Source: Desulfovibrio psychrotolerans
GTDB taxonomy: Bacteria > Desulfobacterota > Desulfovibrionia > Desulfovibrionales > Desulfovibrionaceae
Direction of reading: 5' to 3'
Assembly: GCF_013340305.1 (NCBI RefSeq)
Contig: NZ_BLVP01000008.1
Coordinates: 669,408-733,407 of the forward strand
Length of the DNA: 64,000 nucleotides
Position 1 is the stretch's first letter. The number at the start of each line of letters is the position of its first letter. Below the pieces are notes generated by a model, which had not been told where the DNA came from, made no database searches, and was given only the letters and a program-made list of their open reading frames with translations. Below, piece after piece: positions 1-9,300 of this stretch. The position numbers were made by a program, and so were the translations under genes.

Positions 1-1
1 G

Positions 2-493
2 GTGAAAGCACAGTGGGAGGGCAGCGATGCCCTTGAGGATGTGCTGTACCACTGGGCGGCCCGTCTGAACAACCATAGCGGCCGCGTGCTGCGCGAAATG
101 GGCCTGAAGGCGGCAACCGATATCACAGGGTTCGGTTTTGGCGGTCACCTGCTGGAAATGGCCCGGGCTTCCCGCTGTGCCGTTTCTGTGTGGTCTTCGT
201 CCGTACCATATCTTGAACAAGCCGTGGAACTGGCCGCTGTGGGCATGGTTCCGGCGGGCAGTTACGCCAACAGGCGGTTCTGTGAATCGCACGTGACCAT
301 TGACGCAGCCGTGCCTCCTGTGCACGCAGACCTGCTTTTTGACGCCCAGACCTCCGGGGGGCTTCTGCTTGCCGTGCCGCAGGCACGCCTTGCAGAGGCT
401 GTCACCCGTCTGGAAGATGCCGGAGAACTCGCCGCCCATGTGGGCGAGGTGACCGGCCCTCATTCCTGCGGGCACCTTCATCTGCTCGCTTAG
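2..493 (+). CDS. selD: Selenide, water dikinase (selenophosphate synthetase), C-terminal part, cut by window start
   Basis: SelD makes selenophosphate from selenide and ATP, the selenium donor for selenocysteine and selenouridine. The visible 163 codons are the AIRS_C-like C-terminal half, recognisable by TDITGFGFGGHL near the start, the FDAQTSGGLLLAV stretch and the closing G-H-L-H motif. The N-terminal half with the catalytic Cys/Sec lies before the window, and the first codon here is simply the first in-frame GTG after the edge, not a real start. The gene is followed by a separate promoter and a tRNA. Identification is firm. Whether the active-site residue is Cys or Sec cannot be seen. Confidence 0.93.
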   Translation: MKAQWEGSDALEDVLYHWAARLNNHSGRVLREMGLKAATDITGFGFGGHLLEMARASRCAVSVWSSSVPYLEQAVELAAVGMVPAGSYANRRFCESHVTIDAAVPPVHADLLFDAQTSGGLLLAVPQARLAEAVTRLEDAGELAAHVGEVTGPHSCGHLHLLA

Positions 494-600
494 AACCCGT
501 TGCCGTTTTTCGCAACTCCGTGCGCCGCAATTGAAAAATGGTGCATGGCGGCTCTTGAACTCTGCGGCGACTAATGGTACATCAACGCGCCTTCCGTACG

Positions 601-629
601 TTGACAGCGGCATGTGCGGCACGTAGGTT
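601..629 (+). promoter_or_regulatory. Candidate sigma-70 promoter for tRNA-Leu
   Basis: A perfect -35 box TTGACA (601-606) is followed after 17 bases by TAGGTT (624-629). It lies about 50 bases before the tRNA-Leu 5' end and downstream of selD, so it probably drives the tRNA and perhaps trigger factor. The -10 box is only a moderate match. Confidence 0.55.
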
Positions 630-677
630 CTTGCCTGTTCCGTGCAGGCGCACACCGGATTCAGCAGGACATATTCT

Positions 678-761
678 GCGAGAGTGGCGGAATTGGTAGA
701 CGCACTAGACTTAGGATCTAGCGGCCTAGCCGTGGGAGTTCGAGTCTCCCCTTTCGCACCA
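678..761 (+). tRNA. tRNA-Leu (anticodon UAG)
   Basis: A 7-bp acceptor stem GCGAGAG (678-684) pairs with CTTTCGC (751-757), followed by the discriminator A and a genome-encoded CCA. The anticodon stem CTAGA/TCTAG (705-709/717-721) holds loop CTTAGGA with anticodon TAG (712-714). The long variable arm and the 84-base length fit a class II leucine tRNA. The T arm reads GGAG-TTCGAGT-CTCC. Confidence 0.96.
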
Positions 762-862
762 GATATTGACCGGCAGGGCGGGGCCGATGCTTTATCGGTT
801 CTCGCTTCCGGTACTATTCATATTTCGAGATTTTGCCAGCAGGCAAGGAGGAGTTATTCACC

Positions 863-2179
863 ATGGAATATACCGTTGAAGACCTTTCCCCGGTAAAGAA
901 GAAAGTTTCCGTCACCGTTCCGGTTGAAGAGGTCAACGCCTCTCTTTCCGCCACCATCGCCATGTACCGCACCAGCGTGGACCTGAAGGGCTTCCGCAAG
1001 GGCAAGGTGCCGTCCAGCGTCATCGAATCCCGCTTCAGGAAAGAGGTATATTCCGAGGCCACTCAGGACCTTGTGAACGTGCACATCAACGAAATCATCG
1101 GCGAGTTGAACGTAAATCCCGTTTCCCGCATCGATTTTGACGGCGGCGAACTGGTGCGTGACGAGGCGTTTTCCTACGCGCTCTCCTTTGAAGTGCTGCC
1201 CGAGTTCGAACTGCCCAACTACGAGGGCATGGATGTGGAGCAGGAGCAGGTGGTGGTGAAGGATGACGAGGTTGACGAAGTGATCAACCGCATCCGCGGC
1301 AACATGGCAGAGATAATCACCCTTGCCGAAAACCGCCCCGCAAAAGATGGCGAAATTGCCGTGATCGATTTCGCTGCCTACGAGAATGGCGAACCCATAG
1401 AAGGCATTGCCGCGCAGAACTTCCAGATGACCCTTGGCGAAAAGCAGGCTCTGGAAGACTTTGAAAATCTGGTCAAGACGGTCGCCCCCGGCGAAGAAAA
1501 GGAAGGCGAAGTCACCTTCCCCGCCGACTTCATCAATACCGAGTTTGCTGGCAAGACCGTGACCATGAAGGTGACCGTGCACTCCATTCAGGAGCGTCGC
1601 CTGCCCGAGCTGGACGACGAGATGGCCCGCAAGGCCGGCGGATTTGACTCCGTGGAAAAGATGCGCGAAGCCGTGGTGCAGTCCTACAAGAAAAGCCGTG
1701 GCGACCTGTGTAAGTCGCAGGCACAGACCTCCATGCTGGAGCGTCTGCTGAAGACGGTGGACTACCCCCTGCCGGAATCCATGGTAGAAATGTACATGGA
1801 TAACCTGCTCATGGAAAAGAAGAACCGTCTGGAGCGTCAGGGCAAGTCTCTGGAATCTCTGGGCAAGTCCATGGAAGAGCTGCGCGACGAAGTACGCCCA
1901 GAAGCGGAGAAGATCGCCAAGACTCAGATCTTCCTTGTTGCCGCCGCCCGTAAGGAAGGCGTGGAAGTTACCGAGCAGGAAGTGGACATGCAGCTGCATC
2001 AGCTGGCCATGCAGACCGGACAGGATTTCCGCAGCGTGAAGGAATATTATGCACAGAACAACCTGCTCTTCGGCCTCCGCGACCGCCTGCTGGCGGACAA
2101 GGCTATGGACGCCGTCTTCCAGAAAGCCAACGTGACCGAAGTGCCGCCCAAAGATCTGAAACTGGACGGCGCTGAATAA
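863..2179 (+). CDS. tig: Trigger factor, ribosome-associated chaperone/peptidyl-prolyl isomerase
   Basis: Trigger factor binds the ribosome exit tunnel and shields nascent chains. The 438-residue product has the ribosome-docking signature GFRKGKVP at residues 43-50, an FKBP-like PPIase region at about 155-245, and a long helical C-terminal chaperone domain. The start at 863 is chosen over an in-frame ATG at 833 because a strong Shine-Dalgarno (aaggagg, about 845-851) sits correctly before it. The gene leads tig-clpP-clpX-lon, a linkage common in bacteria that joins folding to ATP-dependent proteolysis. It ends just before a good intrinsic terminator, so clpP is probably separately initiated. 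Confidence 0.97.
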   Translation: MEYTVEDLSPVKKKVSVTVPVEEVNASLSATIAMYRTSVDLKGFRKGKVPSSVIESRFRKEVYSEATQDLVNVHINEIIGELNVNPVSRIDFDGGELVRDEAFSYALSFEVLPEFELPNYEGMDVEQEQVVVKDDEVDEVINRIRGNMAEIITLAENRPAKDGEIAVIDFAAYENGEPIEGIAAQNFQMTLGEKQALEDFENLVKTVAPGEEKEGEVTFPADFINTEFAGKTVTMKVTVHSIQERRLPELDDEMARKAGGFDSVEKMREAVVQSYKKSRGDLCKSQAQTSMLERLLKTVDYPLPESMVEMYMDNLLMEKKNRLERQGKSLESLGKSMEELRDEVRPEAEKIAKTQIFLVAAARKEGVEVTEQEVDMQLHQLAMQTGQDFRSVKEYYAQNNLLFGLRDRLLADKAMDAVFQKANVTEVPPKDLKLDGAE

Positions 2180-2204
2180 GATTGGCTTACACAGCTTAGT
2201 CTTG

Positions 2205-2237
2205 CAGGGGAGGCGGCCGCGCTTCCCCTGTTTTTTT
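2205..2237 (+). terminator. Rho-independent terminator after tig
   Basis: A 10-bp stem (2205-2214 with 2221-2230, one G-T wobble) and a 6-base loop are followed by seven T residues (2231-2237). Confidence 0.85.
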
Positions 2238-2426
2238 CGTGTACGGGGGTAATATATAGTGCTCCCATGCCGTTATGACCCTTGAGGAAGGCTTGCATAT
2301 TTTGCTAGTTTGCAACATGCTGGCAGGAACTGAGGGCACAGGTGCCGGTGTTGTACGATGTTTTTCCCTCCTCGTTCCCGCATCCGTCCATTTTCAACAT
2401 GACGTATTACCATCAGGAGCTATAAA

Positions 2427-3026
2427 ATGGCAGTGCCGATTGTCATAGAAACCACCGGGCGTTCCGAACGCGCTTACGACATATATTCCCGTCTGCTCAA
2501 GGACAGGATCATTTTGCTGGGCACCCCCATTGATGATTATGTGGCGTCGCTTATCTGCGCGCAGCTGCTTTTTCTGGAGTCCGAGAACCCGGAAAAGGAA
2601 ATATACCTCTACATCAACTCGCCCGGCGGCGCGGTGACGGCGGGCATGGCCATTTATGACACCATGCAGTATATTTCTTCGCCCGTTGCCACCCTGTGCA
2701 TGGGGCAGGCGTCCAGCATGGGGGCGTTGCTGCTTTCCGCCGGTGAAAAGGGATTGCGCTCCGCGCTTCCGCACAGCCGCATCATGATCCACCAGCCCCT
2801 TGGCGGTTTTCAGGGGCAGGCCACGGATATAGAAATCCACGCCCGGGAAATCCTGCGCATGAAGCAGTCGCTCAACGGTATTTTGGCCAATCATACCGGG
2901 CAGACTGTGGAAAAGATTGCCGAGAACACGGAACGTGATTACTTCATGGGACCGGAAGAGGCACTCAAGTTTGGCATCATAGACCGTATTCTCACCTCCC
3001 GCAGGGACGTGATGCAAGATAAATAA
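2427..3026 (+). CDS. clpP: ATP-dependent Clp protease proteolytic subunit
   Basis: ClpP forms the double-heptamer serine protease chamber fed by ClpX or ClpA. The product is 199 residues, the usual length without a long propeptide. The catalytic triad is complete: Ser97 in GQASSMGA, His122 in MIHQPLGG and Asp171 in ERDYFMGP. The start has a suitable AGGAG upstream. The clpX gene begins 13 bases after the stop, so the two are co-transcribed and the products form the ClpXP complex. Confidence 0.98.
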   Translation: MAVPIVIETTGRSERAYDIYSRLLKDRIILLGTPIDDYVASLICAQLLFLESENPEKEIYLYINSPGGAVTAGMAIYDTMQYISSPVATLCMGQASSMGALLLSAGEKGLRSALPHSRIMIHQPLGGFQGQATDIEIHAREILRMKQSLNGILANHTGQTVEKIAENTERDYFMGPEEALKFGIIDRILTSRRDVMQDK

Positions 3027-3039
3027 CGAATCATCAGGT

Positions 3040-4293
3040 ATGGATACAATGAAGAACGACAAGACACAGGAACTGCGGTGCTCTTTCTGCGGCAAGGGGC
3101 AGGAGCAGGTGCAGCGGCTTATAGCCGGGCCGGACGTCTATATCTGCGACGAATGCGTGGCTCTGTGCAATGAGATCATTGCGCAGGAAACCATGCAGGA
3201 TACCGTGGAGGAAGGGCGTCTCCTGTCGCCGGAAGAGATAAAGGCCAAGCTGGATGAATATGTCATCGGGCAGCATCAGGCCAAGAAGATCCTTTCCGTG
3301 GCTGTGCACAATCACTACAAGCGCGTCTTTTATGCAGAAGCCCTCGGCGACGAGGTGGAGCTGGAAAAGAGCAACATCCTGCTTGCCGGTCCCTCCGGCA
3401 GCGGCAAGACACTGCTGGCAAAAACCCTTGCCCGCGTGTTGAACGTGCCCTTTGCCATTGCGGATGCCACCACGCTGACAGAGGCAGGCTATGTGGGCGA
3501 GGATGTGGAAAACATCCTTGTTCAACTGCTTCAGAATGCCGACTACGATATTGAGGCTGCCTCCAAGGGAATTATCTACATCGACGAGATCGACAAGATT
3601 TCCCGTAAGGGCGACGGGCCTTCCATCACCCGCGATGTGTCCGGCGAAGGCGTGCAGCAGGCCCTGCTCAAGATAATTGAGGGCACGGAGGCGAACATCC
3701 CGCCCAAGGGCGGGCGTAAGCACCCGCAGCAGGAATTTATCCGGCTGGATACGTCCAATATCCTGTTCATCCTTGGCGGCGCGTTCATCGGGCTGGACAA
3801 GATCATAGAACAGCGCGTGCACGGCGGAGCCATGGGCTTCGGGGCCAAGGTGGTTGCGGCAAACAGCATCAGCTACACAGATCTGCTCAAGCAGGTGCAT
3901 CCCAACGATCTGGTCAAGTTCGGCCTCATTCCGGAATTCATCGGGCGTATACCTGTTGTGACCCACGTGGAAGAACTGGAAGAGGACGACCTTATCCGCA
4001 TTCTCACCGAACCCAAAAACGCGCTGGTCAAGCAGTACCAGAAGCTGTTTGAACTGGATAAGGTGAAGCTGCGTTTCACCACCAACGCACTGCGGGCCAT
4101 TGCCGCCGAGGCCATTACCCGCAAGACGGGCGCACGTGGTCTGCGTAACGTGATGGAAAGCGCCATGCTGGAGATCATGTACCGCCTGCCTTCGCTCGAC
4201 GGAGTGAAGGAGTGCGTTGTGAACCGCGCGGTGATTGAACAGCGCAAGGAGCCCATGCTCATTTATCACAACGAGGCTAAGACCGGTTCCTGA
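3040..4293 (+). CDS. clpX: ATP-dependent Clp protease ATP-binding subunit ClpX
   Basis: ClpX is the AAA+ unfoldase that delivers substrates to ClpP. The 417-residue product has the N-terminal zinc-binding domain (Cys14, Cys17, Cys36, Cys39), Walker A GPSGSGKT at 117-124, Walker B IIYIDEID at 178-185, and the conserved small AAA+ domain with the GARGLR sensor-2 motif. ATG at 3040 and ATG at 3049 are both possible starts because the Shine-Dalgarno is weak in this short gap. It is part of the clpPX operon. Confidence 0.97.
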   Translation: MDTMKNDKTQELRCSFCGKGQEQVQRLIAGPDVYICDECVALCNEIIAQETMQDTVEEGRLLSPEEIKAKLDEYVIGQHQAKKILSVAVHNHYKRVFYAEALGDEVELEKSNILLAGPSGSGKTLLAKTLARVLNVPFAIADATTLTEAGYVGEDVENILVQLLQNADYDIEAASKGIIYIDEIDKISRKGDGPSITRDVSGEGVQQALLKIIEGTEANIPPKGGRKHPQQEFIRLDTSNILFILGGAFIGLDKIIEQRVHGGAMGFGAKVVAANSISYTDLLKQVHPNDLVKFGLIPEFIGRIPVVTHVEELEEDDLIRILTEPKNALVKQYQKLFELDKVKLRFTTNALRAIAAEAITRKTGARGLRNVMESAMLEIMYRLPSLDGVKECVVNRAVIEQRKEPMLIYHNEAKTGS

Positions 4294-4388
4294 TATCCCG
4301 TAGCCGCCGTATGGCGGACGGGGCGAATGGAGCACGGCGTTATTGATCAAAGGCAGCTGCCCGGATACCGTTTCGATTGACAATGTGT

Positions 4389-4425
4389 GAAGGGGCATTA
4401 GTTTTTCGCTCATGCCCCTTCTTTT
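4389..4425 (+). terminator. Terminator between clpX and lon
   Basis: Perfect 10-bp arms GAAGGGGCAT (4389-4398) and ATGCCCCTTC (4412-4421) enclose a 13-base loop and are followed by a short T-rich run. It lies only about 40 bases before the lon start, so it could also act as an attenuator in the lon leader. Confidence 0.65.
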
Positions 4426-4464
4426 CATTTCAGGAAGATGGAGGCAGCTACGCCAGGAGGATGT

Positions 4465-6939
4465 ATGACCGAATTTGGTGTGCGCGGTGACCACCGCGGC
4501 GAGCCTGTGTCGCTCCCTTTGATGTCTCTGCGGGAAGTGGTTATGTTCCCGCGTTCCATCGTGCCCCTGTTCGTGGGGCGCGAGGCCTCCATTAAGGCCA
4601 TAGAAAGCGCCATTGCCGATCACGGCAAGGAGATTCTGCTGGTTGCCCAGCGTGAGCCGGAAATGGAAAAACCCGGCCAGTCCGATCTGTTTGAGGTGGG
4701 CACCGTTTCCAAGGTGCTGCAGTTGCTGCGCCTGCCGGACGGCACCATCAAGGTGCTCTTCGAGGGCATGCACCGCGCCCGCTGGACGCCGGAAAGCCCG
4801 CGTACCTTTGACGATGATCAGGACTTCCCCAAGGCGTTCGTATCCCCCATGGATGAGAGCGACTTCGCCGGTGCCGAGGCGGAAGCCCTTATACGTGCCT
4901 GCCATGAGGCGCTGGACGAATATTCCAAGATAAACAAGAAGCTGGCGCAGGAAACCCTGCTGGCCATCATGTCCATTACGTTCCCCGGCAAGCTGGCGGA
5001 CGCCATCATGCCGCACCTTAAGGTGGATTACCGCAAGAAGCAGGAAGTGCTGGAGCTGACCGATCCCATCGTGCGGTTGGAAAAGGTGTACGAACTGCTT
5101 CAGGGCGAGATTGCCATCACCTCCATGGAGAAGCGCATCAAGAGCCGCGTGAAGAACCAGATGGAGCGCAATCAGAAAGAGTACTACCTGAACGAGCAGA
5201 TCAAGGCCATCAACAAAGAGATGGGCCGCGATGATGACCCGCAGGAAGAACTTAACGAGATCGAGGCCACGCTCAAGGCCAAGGATATGCCTGCCGAGGC
5301 CCGTGACAAGGCCCTGCGGGAACTCAAAAAGCTCCGGGCCATGCCCGCATCTTCTGCGGAATATACCGTTATCCGTAACTATGTGGACTGGATAATCGAA
5401 CTGCCGTGGAACAAGCTGCGCGAAACGGCCATAGACATTGAAAAGGCGCGCGGCATTCTGGATGCAGACCATTTCGGGCTGGAAAAACCCAAGGAACGCA
5501 TTCTGGAATATCTGGCCGTGCAGAAGCTTGCCACCAAGCTGAAGGGACCCATTCTCTGCCTCGTGGGCCCGCCCGGGGTGGGCAAGACCTCGCTTGCCAA
5601 ATCCATTGCGCGCGCCACCAACCGTGAGTTTGTCCGACTGTCGCTGGGCGGCGTGCGGGATGAGGCAGAAATACGCGGCCACAGGCGCACCTATGTGGGC
5701 GCACTGCCCGGCAAGATCATTCAGTCGCTCAAGCGGGTGGAGTTTAACAACCCCCTGTTCTGCCTTGATGAAATTGACAAGATGAGCACCGATTTCCGGG
5801 GCGACCCTTCGGCAGCCCTGCTGGAAGTGCTGGACCCGGAACAGAACAACGCCTTTAACGATCACTATCTGGACCTTGATTACGATCTGTCGCAGGTGTT
5901 TTTCATTACCACGGCCAACAGCCTGCACTCCATTCCGCTGCCCTTGCAGGACCGCATGGAAATCATCCGCCTGCCTGGGTATCTGGAAACGGAAAAACGG
6001 CGCATCGGCCGCGAGTTCCTGCTGCCCAAGCAGGTGGAGCAGCATGGCATAAGGCTCGATAACGTGCATCTTTCGGACAACGCCCTGCTGGATATCATCC
6101 GGCATTATACCCGCGAAGCGGGGGTGCGTAACTTTGAGCGCGAGATTGCCTCCATCTGCCGCAAGGTGGCCATGAAGATTGTGGAATCGGACGACCTGGA
6201 CAAGGTGGTCACGGTAACACGGCAGAGCCTTGGCAACCTCCTGGGCGTGAAGAAGCATCGCCACGGCGAGCGGGAGGCGCAGCCGCAGGTGGGCGTTACC
6301 ACCGGCCTTGCGTGGACGGAGCTTGGCGGGGAACTGCTCATGGTGGAAACCGCCATCATGCCCGGCGGCGGCAAGGTGGCCATTACCGGCAAGCTGGGCG
6401 AGGTGATGACAGAATCCGCCAAGGCGGCTCTCTCCTATGTGCGGTCGCGTTCGGGCACCTTCGGCCTTAAGCCCGACTTCCACAAGGAGGTGGACATCCA
6501 CGTGCACGTGCCGGAAGGTGCCACTCCCAAGGATGGCCCTTCTGCGGGCATCACGCTGTGCACCTCCATGGTTTCCGCACTGCTCAGCATCCCCGTACGC
6601 AACGACGTGGCCATGACGGGTGAGATTACCCTTCGCGGACGCGTGCTGCCCATCGGCGGCCTGCGCGAGAAGCTGCTTGCGGCCCACCGCGGGCACATAA
6701 GTACGGTGCTCATCCCCAAGGACAACGAGAAGGACCTGAAGGAAGTGCCGGATGACATCCTGAAGGGCCTGACCATCATTCCCGTGGAGCATGTGGACGA
6801 GGTGCTGCCCATTGCCCTGATGGCGGAGCACGACAAGATATACTGCAACGGTGATACCTGCGTGGCCTTTACCCAGTCCCTGCGGGTGGAGAGCATAAAG
6901 AATCTGGAAAACGGCGAGGCGCACACCACGCCGCAGTAG
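4465..6939 (+). CDS. lon: Lon protease, ATP-dependent serine protease
   Basis: Lon unfolds and degrades damaged and regulatory proteins in the cytoplasm. The 824-residue product has the LON substrate-binding N domain (about 15-210), a coiled helical middle, Walker A GPPGVGKT at 368-375 with the AAA+ domain, and a C-terminal S16 protease domain with the Ser/Lys dyad: Ser693 in KDGPSAG and Lys736 in [10 protein letters not shown]. An in-frame ATG at 4438 exists, but 4465 has an AGGAGG box just upstream. The final 35 residues or so past the protease core are a poorly conserved tail. A UUCG-loop terminator follows. Confidence 0.97.
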   Translation: MTEFGVRGDHRGEPVSLPLMSLREVVMFPRSIVPLFVGREASIKAIESAIADHGKEILLVAQREPEMEKPGQSDLFEVGTVSKVLQLLRLPDGTIKVLFEGMHRARWTPESPRTFDDDQDFPKAFVSPMDESDFAGAEAEALIRACHEALDEYSKINKKLAQETLLAIMSITFPGKLADAIMPHLKVDYRKKQEVLELTDPIVRLEKVYELLQGEIAITSMEKRIKSRVKNQMERNQKEYYLNEQIKAINKEMGRDDDPQEELNEIEATLKAKDMPAEARDKALRELKKLRAMPASSAEYTVIRNYVDWIIELPWNKLRETAIDIEKARGILDADHFGLEKPKERILEYLAVQKLATKLKGPILCLVGPPGVGKTSLAKSIARATNREFVRLSLGGVRDEAEIRGHRRTYVGALPGKIIQSLKRVEFNNPLFCLDEIDKMSTDFRGDPSAALLEVLDPEQNNAFNDHYLDLDYDLSQVFFITTANSLHSIPLPLQDRMEIIRLPGYLETEKRRIGREFLLPKQVEQHGIRLDNVHLSDNALLDIIRHYTREAGVRNFEREIASICRKVAMKIVESDDLDKVVTVTRQSLGNLLGVKKHRHGEREAQPQVGVTTGLAWTELGGELLMVETAIMPGGGKVAITGKLGEVMTESAKAALSYVRSRSGTFGLKPDFHKEVDIHVHVPEGATPKDGPSAGITLCTSMVSALLSIPVRNDVAMTGEITLRGRVLPIGGLREKLLAAHRGHISTVLIPKDNEKDLKEVPDDILKGLTIIPVEHVDEVLPIALMAEHDKIYCNGDTCVAFTQSLRVESIKNLENGEAHTTPQ

Positions 6940-6972
6940 TCAGGATTCCGACTGGTATGAGATGACAAAGAT

Positions 6973-7000
6973 AAAGGGCGGCCTTCGGGTCGCCCTTTTT
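6973..7000 (+). terminator. Strong terminator after lon
   Basis: An 8-bp stem (6973-6980 with 6991-6998) continues through G-T and two G-C pairs to a TTCG tetraloop (6984-6987) and ends in a T run. This is a textbook stable C(UUCG)G hairpin. Confidence 0.92.
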
Positions 7001-7046
7001 ATTGGGACATGATGGGGGGCAGGGCATTGATTTGGCAATCAGCCAG

Positions 7047-7136
7047 CGGGCTGAGCGGATTGCACAGATTGCACGGACTGCACAGATTGCGCGGGCCGAG
7101 CGGATTGCACGGACTACGCGGGCCGTCTGGTCTGCA
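7047..7136. repeat. Degenerate array of ten 9-base tandem repeats over the 3' end of lpxB
   Basis: Read on the plus strand, units of exactly nine bases follow each other: CGGGCTGAG, CGGATTGCA, CAGATTGCA, CGGACTGCA, CAGATTGCG, CGGGCCGAG, CGGATTGCA, CGGACTACG, CGGGCCGTC, TGGTCTGCA. The lpxB stop codon (7114-7116) lies inside the array, so the last codons of lpxB are part of it. Unit length is a multiple of three, so gain or loss keeps the reading frame. Confidence 0.85.
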
Positions 7137-8259
7137 AATCATGCAGAATGACCGTGGCTGCCCTGTCCGGCGCGCCGGGGGCACCGAGCATGGTGCGCAA
7201 GCGGGCAAGGTCGTCCCGCACGGCATGCATGGCATCGGCGTCGGTAAGCCAGCGCAGGGCGTATTCCGCCAGCACTGGGCCGTCTGCCTTTTCCTGCAGC
7301 AATTCAGGGAAGACCTCGCGTTCCATGATCAGGTTGGGCAGTGCCACAAAGGGCACCTTCACCACGCGCCTGCCTATGGCGTAGGAAAGCTTGGATAACT
7401 TGTAGGCAACCAGCGTGGGGGTGCCTATGAGCGCGGATTCCAGCGTAACCGTGCCGGAGGCGGCGATGAGCATCTGACAGCCGCGCATAAAGGCGTAACG
7501 GTTGAGCGGCCCGTGAATGGTGAGGGGAACATCCGTCTGCCACAGTTCGCGAAGCCGGCTTTGTTCCACGCCGGGAGCCTGCACGCAGTGGAACTCCAGC
7601 CCCGGCACCGTGCGCGCAAGAATGGTGGCCGCTCTGGCGTATTCCGGCATGAGCGGCTCAATTTCCTTCCTGCGGCTGCCCGGCAAAAGACCGATGCGTC
7701 CCGGAACCGGCGTAATATGGTCAATGGAGGGCCAGTCCACCATGTCCACCAGCGGGTTGCCCACGTAGTCCACCTCCATGCCGAACTGCCTGTAAAAGGC
7801 TATCTCAAAAGGCAGAATGGATATCATGCGGGTGATGTACTTGGCGATGAACCGTGCCCTTCCGGTACGCCATGCCCAGAGCTTGGGCGAAATGTAGTAA
7901 AAGACGGGTATGCCCAGCGCGTAGGCGTATTTTGCCACTCGGAAGTTGAACTCCGGGGCATCGATAAGGATGACGGCGCGCGGCCTTCGCGCGGCAAGCT
8001 CGCTCTTTATGCGTTTGAGCATCTGGAAGATGCGGGGAATATGCCCCAGCACCTCGGTGAACCCCATGACGGAAAGATCTTCCACGCGCAGCAGCGCCTC
8101 AAGCCCTTGTTCCCGCATCTCAGGCCCGCCCATGCCGCAGTATTCAAGCGAGGGTGCCTGTCTGCGCAGGGCAGCCATAAGCCTGCCGCCGTGCATATCG
8201 CCGGACATCTCGCCCGCGTTTATCCAGATGGTGCCCGTCATGGATTGCTCATCCGCCAT
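7114..8259 (-). CDS. lpxB: Lipid-A-disaccharide synthase
   Basis: LpxB joins UDP-2,3-diacylglucosamine and lipid X to make the lipid A disaccharide at the inner membrane. The 381-residue product has the N-terminal AGEMSGDMHG signature, the DAPEFNFR and YYISPKLWAW motifs, VGNPLVD, and GLLPGSRRKEI followed by SGTVTLE near residue 270, as in GT19 enzymes. The start at 8259 has a GGAG box; an internal ATG at 8240 is a weaker choice. It is the last gene of the rfbB-rfbD-membrane protein-lpxB operon, joining O-antigen sugar and lipid A synthesis. Its C-terminal codons run into a 9-base repeat array. Confidence 0.95.
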   Translation of the reverse strand: MADEQSMTGTIWINAGEMSGDMHGGRLMAALRRQAPSLEYCGMGGPEMREQGLEALLRVEDLSVMGFTEVLGHIPRIFQMLKRIKSELAARRPRAVILIDAPEFNFRVAKYAYALGIPVFYYISPKLWAWRTGRARFIAKYITRMISILPFEIAFYRQFGMEVDYVGNPLVDMVDWPSIDHITPVPGRIGLLPGSRRKEIEPLMPEYARAATILARTVPGLEFHCVQAPGVEQSRLRELWQTDVPLTIHGPLNRYAFMRGCQMLIAASGTVTLESALIGTPTLVAYKLSKLSYAIGRRVVKVPFVALPNLIMEREVFPELLQEKADGPVLAEYALRWLTDADAMHAVRDDLARLRTMLGAPGAPDRAATVILHDLQTRRPA

Positions 8260-8277
8260 TGTCTCCGGTTCCCCGTC

Positions 8278-9300
8278 CTAAGCCTGCTGGTCCGCCGCTG
8301 TGTCTTCCGCAGGCAGCCTGTTCCGCCTGTAGCGGTCAAATATGCGCATGAACACGGCCACAAACACGAGCGAAAAAAGCAGCCGTCCCCATAGTGTGGC
8401 GCTAACGTGCGCCCCCAGCAGCATCATGAGCAAGGTGTCCTCAATGAGGGCGTGGGAAAGGCCCATGAGCGTGAGCGAGGCGAACACGTCCCGCTGCGAA
8501 ACCCGGCCGGATTTCACCTCATGGATGATCAGCCCGCCCCCGTAGGTAATGCCCATGGTCAGCCCCAGCACGGTTATGGTGGCGGCATTTTCGCCTATGC
8601 CCATGAATCGCAGAAAGGGCGTGAGCTTGCTGTTTATCCATTCCGTTATGCGGAACTGGTCCAGCAGCCGCATGAAGGCCATAAGCGCAAGGATGATCCA
8701 GAACAGGTAGAGGAGATTGCGGGCCTGATTTACGGCCCAGTTCAGAAGGCCGGGGGCAGGTTGCTCCGGCCGCCAGAGAATCTCGCTGGGCTGTTGCAGC
8801 AGCCCGAACCCGCTGTAGACAAGGTGCAGGATGATGCCCAGCATCATGGCCGATGCCATGCGGAAGATGACCTGACTGCGCAGCGAAACGCCGCAGCGTT
8901 GCGCAATCTTGCATTCCACGGGCAGCGAGTGGGCCACAAGGATGATGGCGGCCAGCACGGAAATCTGCGCCACGGAAAGCGGCTCCATGGTCGGCGCCAT
9001 AGCCACGTAGACAATAATGCCGCTGTAGATGTTCACCACCAGCGAGGTGGCCCATACCAGCCCCATTTCGCCGGGCAGCCCCACCAGCCCCATAAAGGGC
9101 TCCAGCGGCAGGGCCAGATACCTGATGAGGTCCAGATCGCTGAGAATCTTCACGCCGATAATGATGGGAATCATCACCTTATACAGATCCAGACTGGTGC
9201 TCACGGCATTGCGCAGAATCTGCCTGCAGGCCCCCAGCAGCCGCACAGGCAGGGAAGCGGGGCGGTTCAGGGAGGGGGGCGTTTCGGAGGCTGGCGTCAT
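8278..9300 (-). CDS. Nucleoside-recognition (Gate domain) family integral membrane protein
   Basis: The 340-residue product has about eight hydrophobic segments and two copies of the Gate-type pattern, for example MIPIIIGVKIL near 45 and an internal GLTMGITYGGGLI near 250. This matches the SpmA/SpmB-like nucleoside-recognition domain family, whose substrates are mostly unknown. ATG at 9300 is chosen because it overlaps the rfbD stop as ATGA, while the longer frame to 9378 would sit inside rfbD. The lpxB start follows 18 bases after the stop. Position in an LPS operon suggests an envelope role, but that is inference; the transported compound cannot be named. Confidence 0.8.
   Translation of the reverse strand: MTPASETPPSLNRPASLPVRLLGACRQILRNAVSTSLDLYKVMIPIIIGVKILSDLDLIRYLALPLEPFMGLVGLPGEMGLVWATSLVVNIYSGIIVYVAMAPTMEPLSVAQISVLAAIILVAHSLPVECKIAQRCGVSLRSQVIFRMASAMMLGIILHLVYSGFGLLQQPSEILWRPEQPAPGLLNWAVNQARNLLYLFWIILALMAFMRLLDQFRITEWINSKLTPFLRFMGIGENAATITVLGLTMGITYGGGLIIHEVKSGRVSQRDVFASLTLMGLSHALIEDTLLMMLLGAHVSATLWGRLLFSLVFVAVFMRIFDRYRRNRLPAEDTAADQQA

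Noticed and set aside
3034-6924. A 1296-codon open frame on the minus strand opposite clpX and lon
   Set aside because: It mirrors real genes in GC-rich DNA, has no Shine-Dalgarno, and its His/Gly/Leu-rich composition is that of an antisense frame.
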